NCBI GenBank assembly: GCA_046092445.1
Contig: JBJTDR010000040.1
Span: 43,379 to 107,378 of the forward strand
Reading direction: 5' to 3'
From: CAIUPE01 sp046092445
GTDB lineage: Bacteria; Pseudomonadota; Alphaproteobacteria; Rhizobiales; Beijerinckiaceae
DNA length: 64,000 nt
How positions within the stretch are numbered: position 1 is the first letter of the stretch; every line of letters begins with the position of its first letter. Below, piece by piece: positions 26,902 to 34,618 of the stretch. Below the pieces are notes generated by a model that had not been told where the DNA came from, ran no database searches, and worked only from the letters and a program-made list of their open reading frames with translations. Made by a program: the position numbers and the translations under genes.

Positions 26902-26938
26902 TACGGCAGGTCAAAATGTCATGATTTTGCCGTATACT
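26902..26938 (+). promoter_or_regulatory. Promoter and inverted repeats upstream of candidate small RNA
   Basis: A TATACT (26933-26938) fits a -10 box; no good -35 is seen at the usual distance. Two inverted repeats overlap the site: TACGGCA/TGCCGTA (26902-26908 and 26928-26934) and CAAAAT-GTCATG-ATTTTG (26912-26929). The arrangement suggests a regulator-controlled promoter. Confidence 0.4.
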
Positions 26939-26939
26939 G

Positions 26940-27104
26940 AACGTAACCGCGCCGCAGTCCGGCGTGAAACTGAAAATCTTCTCGGGGACGCTTTACCCGA
27001 CCGCCGGGTTTAGTGCCGCATTTGGTGCTATGTGCGCGGAGGGCGCGTTCCTTTCGTCCCCCTTCCGAGACTTCAAGGGACTGGCATTAGCTGGTCCCTT
27101 TTTT
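26940..27104 (+). ncRNA. Candidate regulatory small RNA
   Basis: The 308-base gap between two minus-strand genes ends with a + strand terminator that no gene explains. The region from the promoter-like TATACT to the T-run is about 165 bases. It contains several possible stems: CGCCG/CGGCG, CGGG/CCCG, and a long-range pairing of CGCGCC near the 5' end with GGCGCG near 27044. A C/U-rich unpaired stretch (CCTTTCGTCCCCCTTCC, about 27052-27066) precedes the terminator and could pair with ribosome-binding sites. It does not match 4.5S RNA and I cannot assign it to 6S or a named rhizobial family. Confidence 0.5.
27075..27104 (+). terminator. Terminator of candidate small RNA
   Basis: AAGGGAC-TGGC, loop ATTA, GCTG-GTCCCTT pair over 11 positions including two G-U pairs, followed by six T residues (27099-27104). 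Read on the minus strand there is no T-run, so it does not serve the aarF-like gene. Confidence 0.8.
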
Positions 27105-27109
27105 CTTGC

Positions 27110-28483
27110 TTATCGCGCTTCTGGTAAACCCGCCTTCTCCATCAACCGGGTTTGTTTTTCCGCGACAGTCGCTGTCGAGAAATTCGCAATCGCCTCGTTG
27201 AAAAGTCTGAAGAAATTCAATTCGGCGTTGAGGTGCAGGAAAACCCCGCCAAGGCCGATAGCCGCGCGATCCATGAACACGAATTCACGCGGGATTGTCA
27301 CCGGACCCTTCTCCTTCAGCGCTTTGTGAACCGTAAACGCTTCCTGCCGGCCATAGGCACCCGGTGCCACACCGTTTGCAATCGTCCGAATGCGGTCATC
27401 GAGTAACGGCCCGTAAATGAACCGCGCCCAGACATTCAGCACTTCCACAAGGTCTTTGCGAAGATTTTTGAAACCCCACGTCTCGTACGCATGCACCACC
27501 CGCTCTTGGTCATCGTGCAACAGGCCTTGATAGAGATCGACGACGCCGCCGACAAAGCGTGGCGGAAAAATCCGGACACACCCATAATCAAGCAGATTGA
27601 TGCCCTGCGCCGCACCGCCTTCCGAAAACACCGAGTAATTTCCGAGATGCGGATCGCCATGGATCACGCCAAAGCGGCTGAACGGCAGCCACCACGCTTT
27701 AAACATGGCGGTCGCAAGCCGGTTGCGGGTTTCAAGGTCGTGCTCTTTGAACGATAGGAGCTTGTCACCGTGTAGCCACGTCATTGCCAGCAGACGGTTT
27801 GTGCTCAATTCCGGAATCGTTTCCGGGACACGAACCATCGCAACATCCGCCAGCATCTCCGTATAGAGCGCCGCATGTTTCGCTTCCCGCCTGTAATCGA
27901 GTTCCTCCCGGATCCGTTCCGAGATTTCCTTGGCAATCTCGCGCGTATCAACCGCCGGATCAAACTGCCGGTGCAGCGCAAACAGCATGCCCAACTGGCT
28001 CAGATCAGCTTCGACGGCAGACGCCATATCGGGATATTGCAGCTTGATGGCCAATGCCCGCCCGTCATGCGACACAGCTTTATGAACTTGCCCGAGAGAC
28101 GCGGCTGCAACCGGCTTCAAATCGAATGACGCAAATCGCTGTGACCAGTCAGGTCCGAGTTCCGCCATCATCCGGCGTCTAACAAATGCCGCCCCCATCG
28201 GCGGTGCCTCGTTCTGAAGCTTCCCCAATTCCGCAGCATATTCCGCCGGCACTGCTTCCGGGATCGTTGCGAGCAATTGCGCAACCTTCATCAACGGACC
28301 CTTCAGGCCCCCCAGCGCCTGCGCGAGCGCGAACGCATTGCCGACATCTCTACCTTCGCTCTTGAACAGACGCGCGCCCGCCATACGAGCCGCTACCCCG
28401 CCGAGCCCCATCCCGACACGCGCATAGCGCAGAGTGCGCGCGGAGACACGATTTCGTTCGGCATCCTGATCAGGCCCGGTCAT
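27110..28483 (-). CDS. AarF/UbiB (ABC1/ADCK) family atypical kinase
   Basis: 457 residues. The family KxGQ-like segment (LKGPLMKVAQLLATIPEAVPAEY) near residue 50, the Ala-rich nucleotide loop AAASLGQVHKA, the lysine in ALAIKLQYPD, the catalytic FGVIHGDPHLGNY and the metal-binding NLLDYGCVR are all visible. Relatives assist ubiquinone biosynthesis or lipid handling. This group is not the main UbiB (which has C-terminal membrane helices absent here), so the exact role is open. Confidence 0.9.
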   Translation of the reverse strand: MTGPDQDAERNRVSARTLRYARVGMGLGGVAARMAGARLFKSEGRDVGNAFALAQALGGLKGPLMKVAQLLATIPEAVPAEYAAELGKLQNEAPPMGAAFVRRRMMAELGPDWSQRFASFDLKPVAAASLGQVHKAVSHDGRALAIKLQYPDMASAVEADLSQLGMLFALHRQFDPAVDTREIAKEISERIREELDYRREAKHAALYTEMLADVAMVRVPETIPELSTNRLLAMTWLHGDKLLSFKEHDLETRNRLATAMFKAWWLPFSRFGVIHGDPHLGNYSVFSEGGAAQGINLLDYGCVRIFPPRFVGGVVDLYQGLLHDDQERVVHAYETWGFKNLRKDLVEVLNVWARFIYGPLLDDRIRTIANGVAPGAYGRQEAFTVHKALKEKGPVTIPREFVFMDRAAIGLGGVFLHLNAELNFFRLFNEAIANFSTATVAEKQTRLMEKAGLPEAR

Positions 28484-28522
28484 TTTCTATCTTTCGATTG
28501 AATGAATAACACTTATACGCGC

Positions 28523-28933
28523 TCAAGCCGCGTCCGGATCGCTCACAACCGGCCAATTATCCCTGATCCAGCGCGCGAGACCTTCTTCACCGATATTTCC
28601 GGCGGCAACTTCGAGGATCATGGCGGTAGCGTGCGTTTCCGGTACAACGAATTCAACATCGTTCAAACCCAGAAACACGATGAGTGCCGCAAAGGATGCA
28701 CGCTTGTTTCCATCGACGAATGGGTGGTTTCTCGCCATGCCGAAGGTATAGGCGGCGGCAAGTATGGCGAGATCGGTTTCACCATAGGCATATTTATTGA
28801 GGGGACGGCCTAATGCCGACTCAAGCATACCGCGGTCACGCAGACCCGCAGGGCCACCAAAGAGTGCAAGTTGCTCGGCGTGCACGTCAATCATCAGATC
28901 AACCGTCAACCAAACGGGTTCAGCGTCGCTCAT
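28523..28933 (-). CDS. doc: Doc-family toxin (Fic fold)
   Basis: 136 residues. The Fic/Doc motif HPFVDGNKRAS at residues 70-80 has the Lys of Doc in place of the Gly of AMP-transferring Fic proteins; Doc of phage P1 phosphorylates EF-Tu. GLRDRGMLESALGRP near residue 30 and AAAYTFGMARNHPF are typical. It lies 41 bases downstream of an AbrB/MazE-type gene, the likely antitoxin. Nothing suggests it is broken. Confidence 0.9.
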   Translation of the reverse strand: MSDAEPVWLTVDLMIDVHAEQLALFGGPAGLRDRGMLESALGRPLNKYAYGETDLAILAAAYTFGMARNHPFVDGNKRASFAALIVFLGLNDVEFVVPETHATAMILEVAAGNIGEEGLARWIRDNWPVVSDPDAA

Positions 28934-28974
28934 CGGAAATAGTCCAAAGCAAGATGGAAAGACAGATATTGGCT

Positions 28975-29235
28975 TTATTTTGCCAGTTCACGAAAAGTAT
29001 TTGCGTATGTTTTGAAAGCCTTACGCGCAATCTCCATTCCCTTGGCGTGAACCGGATCATAGGGTGTCAGATGCAGACCACGCTCGGGCTGTTCAATCAC
29101 GTGAAGCTTGTCGCCATCTTTGAGGTTGAGCCGTGTCAGTAATTCTTTGGGAAAAATCAGACCAAATGAATTGCCAATCTTGCGAACTTGAAGGAACGCA
29201 CCTTCAATTTCAGGATTTTTGATGTGTTCGTTCAT
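28975..29235 (-). CDS. AbrB/MazE-type antitoxin
   Basis: 86 residues from an ATG at 29235 with a GGAG site; a longer frame to 29325 would run through the operators. The swapped-hairpin DNA-binding domain is clear: VRKIGNSFGLIFPKELLTRLNLKDGDKLHVIE. The C-terminal tail (EIARKAFKTYANTFRELAK) is probably the part that neutralises the Doc toxin. Two palindromes upstream indicate autorepression. Confidence 0.88.
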   Translation of the reverse strand: MNEHIKNPEIEGAFLQVRKIGNSFGLIFPKELLTRLNLKDGDKLHVIEQPERGLHLTPYDPVHAKGMEIARKAFKTYANTFRELAK

Positions 29236-29263
29236 GACCCAGCTCCTGCACAAAATTACAACC

Positions 29264-29282
29264 GTTATACAAACCGTATAAC
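29264..29282. promoter_or_regulatory. Operator 1 of abrB-doc operon
   Basis: GTTATAC-N5-GTATAAC, a perfect 7-5-7 inverted repeat 29 bases upstream of the antitoxin start codon. It contains the probable -10 box (TTATAC on the minus strand, 29281-29276). Confidence 0.8.
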
Positions 29283-29292
29283 ACAATCCTCC

Positions 29293-29311
29293 GTTATACA
29301 CAATGTATAAC
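29293..29311. promoter_or_regulatory. Operator 2 of abrB-doc operon
   Basis: A second copy with identical arms and a different 5-base centre, 29 bases centre to centre from operator 1. The probable -35 box (TTGTGT on the minus strand, 29303-29298) lies in it, 16 bases from the -10. Two identical arms in tandem suggest cooperative binding by antitoxin or toxin-antitoxin complex. Confidence 0.8.
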
Positions 29312-29364
29312 AGCCGAAAGAACAAAGTTCTCTCGGGATCATCAGCGCGCTATATCGCTTCGCT

Positions 29365-29880
29365 TTATTGCTTTGAAACCGCCGCCATGCGCAATATGAG
29401 CGGGAAGGCGAGTGCCCAGACGAGTCCGATGAAACCCAGCGCACCAATCATGTTTTCGCTCACCTGCGCCGCTCCGAGAGCCGCGCCGGCCTGATAGGTG
29501 AGCGGGCCTGAAACCGCACCGAAAACAGCCGCCAGCCACAAACGACTGTGGAGCCACCCCAGAACACCATTTGGCAATGTCCCGAATGCAAGCCACATCG
29601 CCAGAATCCAGACAGGCGGAAACGTCGCGATAGGTTCCGGTGAGCGATAGACGATCACGCCGCTTTGCTGGAACAGGCTCTCAACCACAAGACCGAGCAG
29701 CACAATGAACGCAACAAATTGCAACTCCCGCTTACGGTTACCCTCGAACATCACGAGATGAACACTCACCGCCAGAACGGCTACGAGCGATCCGGTCCAT
29801 GGCCAGCCATGCGCACCGCCGAGCACCGCAGCAAACCAGCTCGCTTGAAACAAAACAAAATTGAGAAGTGCTCTTGCCAT
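29365..29880 (-). CDS. DUF2878 family membrane protein
   Basis: 171 residues with about six hydrophobic helices. NFVLFQASWFAAVLGG at the start, PPVWILAMWLAFGTLPNG and GPLTYQAGAALGA are the conserved DUF2878 blocks. The function is unknown. It is upstream of the toxin-antitoxin promoter and downstream of the carbonic anhydrase gene, all on the same strand. Confidence 0.85.
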   Translation of the reverse strand: MARALLNFVLFQASWFAAVLGGAHGWPWTGSLVAVLAVSVHLVMFEGNRKRELQFVAFIVLLGLVVESLFQQSGVIVYRSPEPIATFPPVWILAMWLAFGTLPNGVLGWLHSRLWLAAVFGAVSGPLTYQAGAALGAAQVSENMIGALGFIGLVWALAFPLILRMAAVSKQ

Positions 29881-29937
29881 CTTCGGTGTCGCATCAGGTT
29901 TCGGGGGCAGGTTCCGACCCTCGCCAAAAATCGCGTT

Positions 29938-30609
29938 TCAGCGGCAGTCAAAAAGAGATACGCGCTCGACGCCGCTTTCGATCACTTCATCGAACTGGCC
30001 CGTCTCGCGATTGCGGATTTTCAACCGCCCCGAGAACACGTCAAAATAGGCGCCGTGCAATTGCAACTTTCTCCGTCCATGCAGAATATTGACACAGGGA
30101 AACGTCATCAGATTGTCGATGGTCTTGCCGATTGACGCGAGTGCCAGCTTTTCAGCGTATGAATCAAGCGTCTGGTCACCCTGCGGCCCGATCGCGTCTG
30201 CGGCTGGCGTCACCAGATTGATCCATTTGCCGATGAAATCTCCCGGAGAGAGGGGGGCGGTCGAGGAGTCCGCAAAGGCGCGGATACCGCCACAGCGCCC
30301 ATGCCCCAGCACGACAATATGCTTCACCCGCAACGCCTGCACCGCAAATTCGAGCGCCGCTGATGTGCCGTGATACTCGCCACCTGATTCATAGGGCGGC
30401 ACAAGGTTGGCCACGTTTCGCACAACAAAAAGCTCGCCCGGGCGCGCATCAAAAATAACTTCCGGCGAGACCCGGCTATCACAGCACCCGATCACCATGA
30501 TTTCAGGCTTCTGTCCGCTCGCCGCAAGCTCTTCAAAACGCTCGCGTTCCCGCGGCAGGCGCGCAGCAACAAAGGCTTTGTAGCCTTCCGTCAACCGTTC
30601 AGGAAACAT
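29938..30609 (-). CDS. Beta-class carbonic anhydrase
   Basis: 223 residues. The zinc ligands are C42 and D44 with R46 (GCCDSRVSP), and H103 and C106 (GHGRCGG). The enzyme hydrates CO2 to bicarbonate in the cytoplasm, supplying carboxylases. EYHGTSAALEFAV and the C-terminal region fit the plant-like beta class. No regulator is adjacent. Confidence 0.95.
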   Translation of the reverse strand: MFPERLTEGYKAFVAARLPRERERFEELAASGQKPEIMVIGCCDSRVSPEVIFDARPGELFVVRNVANLVPPYESGGEYHGTSAALEFAVQALRVKHIVVLGHGRCGGIRAFADSSTAPLSPGDFIGKWINLVTPAADAIGPQGDQTLDSYAEKLALASIGKTIDNLMTFPCVNILHGRRKLQLHGAYFDVFSGRLKIRNRETGQFDEVIESGVERVSLFDCR

Positions 30610-30656
30610 GATACGCTCCGATCGTCGCCTGCATTATTTTTGTTATGCGTCAAGTG

Positions 30657-31607
30657 TCACGCAAAGCGGGCCGGATCAACATTCGCGCCGCAAAGTAAAA
30701 CACCTACATGCTCGCCCTTTTTGGGCTTGTAAGCACCCGACAAAAGGGCCGCCAGTGCTGCCGCACCACCCGCCTCGCTCGCAATCCGGAAATCCCGCCA
30801 CAAGAGATCCTGTGCCGCCATGATGGCCTCGTCTGACACAAGCGCCACATGATCAACCGCTGCCTTCGCAATCGTATATGGCAGCTGTCCGACCATTCGT
30901 GCGCCGAGCGAATCGGCAGCGATGGACTGCACATCAACCGCAACCGGCCCGATGCCTTCCAGTGCCGCATAGAGGCAATTCGAGCCTTCTGGCTCCACGC
31001 TGACCACTTTGATCTCGCCATTCTGCGCTTTGTCCTGCCACCATGCAGCCATGCCGCCAATCAGGCCGCCGCCGCCACATGCAATGAGCACGCTATCAGG
31101 CGTAGCCGCCTCCGCATCCCATTCCAGCGCAGCAGTTCCTTGCCCGGCCAGTGTTTCTGCAGCATCAAACGGGTGCACGATCATCGCCCCAGTCTCGGCG
31201 GCATAGGCGTTACACGCCTTCTGCGCATCATCATACCGCGCCCCGCTGACCACAACATCCGCACCGTGCAACCGGATTGTCGCGATCTTGATGGGGGATG
31301 AAATTTCAGGAACAAAAATCTTGGCCTTGATGCCCAGTTTTCTGGCGGCGAATGCAACCGACGCACCGTGATTTCCGCCCGAAGCTGCCGTAATCCCTGC
31401 CGAATTAGGCGCCATCGAGAGCAGCGAGTTGAACGCCCCGCGCGTCTTGAATGAACCCGCGTGCTGCAGAAATTCCAGTTTGAATGTCACCGAGCAGTCA
31501 AGGCCGAAAGCGTTCGGCCCCAAATGCATGAGTGGCGTGTGCCGCACATGGTCTTTGATACGCTCATACGCAATGGCGATGTCGTTACGGCTTACGGGGA
31601 GCGTCAT
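30657..31607 (-). CDS. PLP-dependent threonine/serine dehydratase-like enzyme
   Basis: 316 residues of fold type II. PLP lysine in AGSFKTRGAFN, SGGNHGASVAFAARKLG and the glycine loop ACGGGGLIGG are present. There is no C-terminal ACT domain, so it belongs to the short catabolic group (threonine dehydratase, serine racemase or hydroxyaspartate dehydratase). Substrate is not decided by sequence. It lies 11 bases downstream of leuB; threonine deamination would supply 2-oxobutyrate near the branched-chain genes, but it may be coincidence. Confidence 0.88.
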   Translation of the reverse strand: MTLPVSRNDIAIAYERIKDHVRHTPLMHLGPNAFGLDCSVTFKLEFLQHAGSFKTRGAFNSLLSMAPNSAGITAASGGNHGASVAFAARKLGIKAKIFVPEISSPIKIATIRLHGADVVVSGARYDDAQKACNAYAAETGAMIVHPFDAAETLAGQGTAALEWDAEAATPDSVLIACGGGGLIGGMAAWWQDKAQNGEIKVVSVEPEGSNCLYAALEGIGPVAVDVQSIAADSLGARMVGQLPYTIAKAAVDHVALVSDEAIMAAQDLLWRDFRIASEAGGAAALAALLSGAYKPKKGEHVGVLLCGANVDPARFA

Positions 31608-31618
31608 CGCCTGTTCCT

Positions 31619-32731
31619 TTATCCCGCAATGCGCTGAAGTTCCTTCAGCACCGCGGCGCCCATTTCTGTCGTGCTGACGCTGTTTTTACCGGCAGCGGCA
31701 ATGTCCTTCGTCCGTAAGCCCGAGTCCAGCACATTCGAGATCGCACGTTCGAGTTTGGCGGCACTATCCGTCATCCCGAACGAATAGCGCAGCGTCATTG
31801 CAAACGAGCCGAACATCGCAATCGGATTGGCCAGGCCTTTTCCGGCAATATCAGGTGCCGAGCCATGCACCGGCTCATACATCGCCTTCCGCGTTCCTGT
31901 CTTCGGGTTCTCGGCACCGAGAGCTGCAGAGGGCAGCATCCCGAGCGATCCCGTCAGCATCGCCGCAACGTCGGAAAGCATGTCACCAAACAGATTGTCG
32001 GTCACGATCACATCGAATTGTTTCGGATAGCGTACAAGTTGCATGCCGAGCGCATCAGCCAATTGGTGTTCCAGTGTCACATCGGGATATTCGCGCTTGT
32101 GCAATTCATTCATCACCGAGTGCCACAACACGCCCGACCGCATCACATTGCGTTTATCGGAGGAGGTCACCTTGTTGCCGCGCTTCCGCGCCATCTCGAA
32201 CGCGACGCGCCCGATCCGCTCGATTTCATGCGTGGTATAGATCTGCGTATCGACACCGCGCCGCTCGCCATTCTCCAGCGTCACGATTTCCTTCGGCTCT
32301 CCAAAATAGACGCCGCCGGTCAATTCCCGCACAATGACGATATCCAGCCCCTCAACCAGCTCCCGCTTCAGAGACGAGGCATCAGCCAACGCCGGATAGC
32401 AAATCGCCGGGCGCAGATTGGCAAACAATTCCAGATCCTTGCGCAGACGCAACAACCCTGCCTCCGGGCGGGCCTCATACGGCACCGAATCCCATTTCGG
32501 GCCGCCAACCGCGCCGAAAATCACCGCATCAGCCGCTTGCGCCAGATCCATCGTCGCGTCCGTAATCGCCACCTTGTGCGCATCATAGGCGGAGCCGCCG
32601 ACAAGATCGCGTTCGGTTTCGAACGAGGCCATGCCGGTCTTGTTCATCCAGCTGACGAGCTTTTCAACTTCCGTCATCACTTCGGGGCCGATGCCGTCAC
32701 CCGGCAGGAGGAGGAGCTTTTGCGTCGCCAT
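31619..32731 (-). CDS. leuB: 3-isopropylmalate dehydrogenase
   Basis: 370 residues. LLLPGDGIGPEVMTE at the start, RELTGGVYFGEP, and the NLFGDMLSDVAAMLTGSLGMLPSA signature of isopropylmalate dehydrogenases are present. It oxidises and decarboxylates 3-isopropylmalate in leucine synthesis. It follows leuD on the same strand after 48 bases. Confidence 0.97.
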   Translation of the reverse strand: MATQKLLLLPGDGIGPEVMTEVEKLVSWMNKTGMASFETERDLVGGSAYDAHKVAITDATMDLAQAADAVIFGAVGGPKWDSVPYEARPEAGLLRLRKDLELFANLRPAICYPALADASSLKRELVEGLDIVIVRELTGGVYFGEPKEIVTLENGERRGVDTQIYTTHEIERIGRVAFEMARKRGNKVTSSDKRNVMRSGVLWHSVMNELHKREYPDVTLEHQLADALGMQLVRYPKQFDVIVTDNLFGDMLSDVAAMLTGSLGMLPSAALGAENPKTGTRKAMYEPVHGSAPDIAGKGLANPIAMFGSFAMTLRYSFGMTDSAAKLERAISNVLDSGLRTKDIAAAGKNSVSTTEMGAAVLKELQRIAG

Positions 32732-32779
32732 GGATCAACTCGATTTCATCAAAAGGAAAGGGTGAGATTTTAGCTCTTC

Positions 32780-33385
32780 TTACAGCCAGGGCCGTGCCTT
32801 GGCCGCCTTGTCCTCGTAGGACTGGATCGCCGGCGCTTTCGCCATGGTCAGGCCGATATCGTCAAGCCCGTTCAGCAACAGATGCTTGCGGAACGAGTCG
32901 AGATCGAATTTCACGACGCCGCCATCAGGCCCGCGAATTTCCTGTGCTTCGAGATCAATCGTCAGCGTCGCGTTCGCGCCACGCCTTGCGTCATCCATCA
33001 ACTTGTCGAGATCGCTTTGCGGGACAGTGATCGGTAAAATGCCGTTCTTGAAGCAATTATTGTAGAAAATATCGGCAAACGACGTCGAGATCACGCATCT
33101 GATACCGAAATCAAGCAACGCCCATGGCGCATGCTCGCGCGACGAACCGCAGCCGAAATTATCACCTGTCACCAAAATCTGTGCTTTCCGGTAAGCTGGC
33201 TGGTTGAGCACAAAATCATTGTTCTCGCTGCCATCCTCGTTGAACCGCATCTCGGCAAACAGGCCGGTGCCGAGTCCGGTGCGCTTGATCGTCTTGAGAT
33301 ATTGCTTCGGAATGATCATGTCGGTGTCGACATTCATGATATCGAGCGGGGCGGCAACGCCGGTAAGCGTGGTAAAAGACTGCAT
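32780..33385 (-). CDS. leuD: 3-isopropylmalate dehydratase small subunit
   Basis: 201 residues. MQSFTTLTGVAAPLDIMNVDTDMIIPKQ and the swivel motif NFGCGSSREHAPWAL are the LeuD hallmarks. It pairs with LeuC, which is encoded about 6.7 kb away at 40095-41510 on the same strand, with other operons between. Confidence 0.97.
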   Translation of the reverse strand: MQSFTTLTGVAAPLDIMNVDTDMIIPKQYLKTIKRTGLGTGLFAEMRFNEDGSENNDFVLNQPAYRKAQILVTGDNFGCGSSREHAPWALLDFGIRCVISTSFADIFYNNCFKNGILPITVPQSDLDKLMDDARRGANATLTIDLEAQEIRGPDGGVVKFDLDSFRKHLLLNGLDDIGLTMAKAPAIQSYEDKAAKARPWL

Positions 33386-33601
33386 ACGAGGATCCGGATA
33401 TGAAAGGTTCAGGAATGAGGAAGGGTTCTAGCAGACCAATGCACTGATGGGTAGGGGGCAATCAACTGGTGATGTCGATCCCATCCGAAGATCGATCAAG
33501 ATCTGTGTCTCTTTCGGTGCATACTCTTCCATGGGGGATTGCTTTTGATCCAGCACGAAAATAGCTTGTTGTGTCAGGCAAAAGTAGAGGAGGCGATACG
33601 C

Positions 33602-34618
33602 ATGATACGCAATGATTTCTCGGTTTCCCGTCGTGCTATTCTATTGGGTGGTGGCGCCGCTGTTTTGGGGGCGAGTTTCCCCTTCAGCGTCAGTGCTGCA
33701 GAGCCGATCAAGATGGCGGGCATCTATACGGTTCCTGTTGAACAACAATGGGTCAGCCGCATCCACAAAGCTGCCGAGGCAGCCAAGGCGGCCGGAGCTG
33801 TCACCTACAGATATACGGAAAACGTCGCAAACACGGACTATCCCCGCGTGATGCGCGAATATTGTGAGTCGGGCGTCAAGTTGATAGTCGGCGAAATTTT
33901 CGGTGCCGAGGCTGAAGCCCGCGAAGTTGCTGCCGAATATCCCGGCGTCGCATTCCTGCTCGGTTCGTCCTTCATGCCGGACGAGAAGGCAAATCCGAAC
34001 CTTGCAGTGTTCGACAATTACATTCAGGACGCGTCATATCTGTCCGGCATTATCGCCGGTGCTATGACCAAATCGGGCAATATCGGCATGGTTGGCGGCT
34101 TCCCCATCCCGGAAGTGAACCGTCTGATGAATGCCTTTATGGCCGGTGTCCGTGAGTCACGCGCCGACGCAAAATTCCAGGTCAGCTTCATCGGATCATG
34201 GTTCGATCCGCCAAAGGCCAAGGAAACCGCTTTTGCGATGATCTCCAATGGTGCCGATTTGCTGTATGCCGAACGTTTCGGCGTGTCCGATGCCGCCAAG
34301 GAGCGGGGCGTTCTGGCCATCGGCAATGTGATCGACACACAGGCCGATTATCCGAATACGGTTGTTGCCTCCGCATTGTGGCACTTCGAGCCAACACTCA
34401 ACAAGGCCATCAGCGCAATTCAGGCAGGCTCGTTCAAGGCTGCAAATTACGGCGTCTATTCCTTCATGAAGGAGGGCGGTTGCTCGCTCTCGCCACTCGG
34501 CACGTTCAGCGGCAAAGTACCGGCCGATGTCATGGCGAAGGTCACGAAGAAAGAGGCCGCAATCAAGGATGGTTCGTTTACCGTGAAAATTGACGATAGC
34601 GAGCCCAAATCATTGTGA
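33602..34618 (+). CDS. BMP-family ABC transporter substrate-binding protein
   Basis: 338 residues from ATG 33602, which has GAGGAGG at a good distance; the frame extends 21 codons further without purpose. A twin-arginine signal (SRRAILLGGG) ends near VSA-A. The mature protein is of the Bmp/PnrA (TmpC) family, with GMVGGFPIPEVNRLMNAFMAGV, which binds nucleosides or nucleobases. It starts a five-gene operon with an ATPase, two permeases and an amidohydrolase. Confidence 0.9.
   Translation: MIRNDFSVSRRAILLGGGAAVLGASFPFSVSAAEPIKMAGIYTVPVEQQWVSRIHKAAEAAKAAGAVTYRYTENVANTDYPRVMREYCESGVKLIVGEIFGAEAEAREVAAEYPGVAFLLGSSFMPDEKANPNLAVFDNYIQDASYLSGIIAGAMTKSGNIGMVGGFPIPEVNRLMNAFMAGVRESRADAKFQVSFIGSWFDPPKAKETAFAMISNGADLLYAERFGVSDAAKERGVLAIGNVIDTQADYPNTVVASALWHFEPTLNKAISAIQAGSFKAANYGVYSFMKEGGCSLSPLGTFSGKVPADVMAKVTKKEAAIKDGSFTVKIDDSEPKSL

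Noticed and set aside
26940..27104. 4.5S (SRP) RNA
   Set aside because: The conserved SRP loop sequence with GGAAGG is absent.
28523..28933. AMP-transferring Fic enzyme
   Set aside because: The motif has GNK in place of GNG and the size is that of Doc, which phosphorylates instead of adding AMP.
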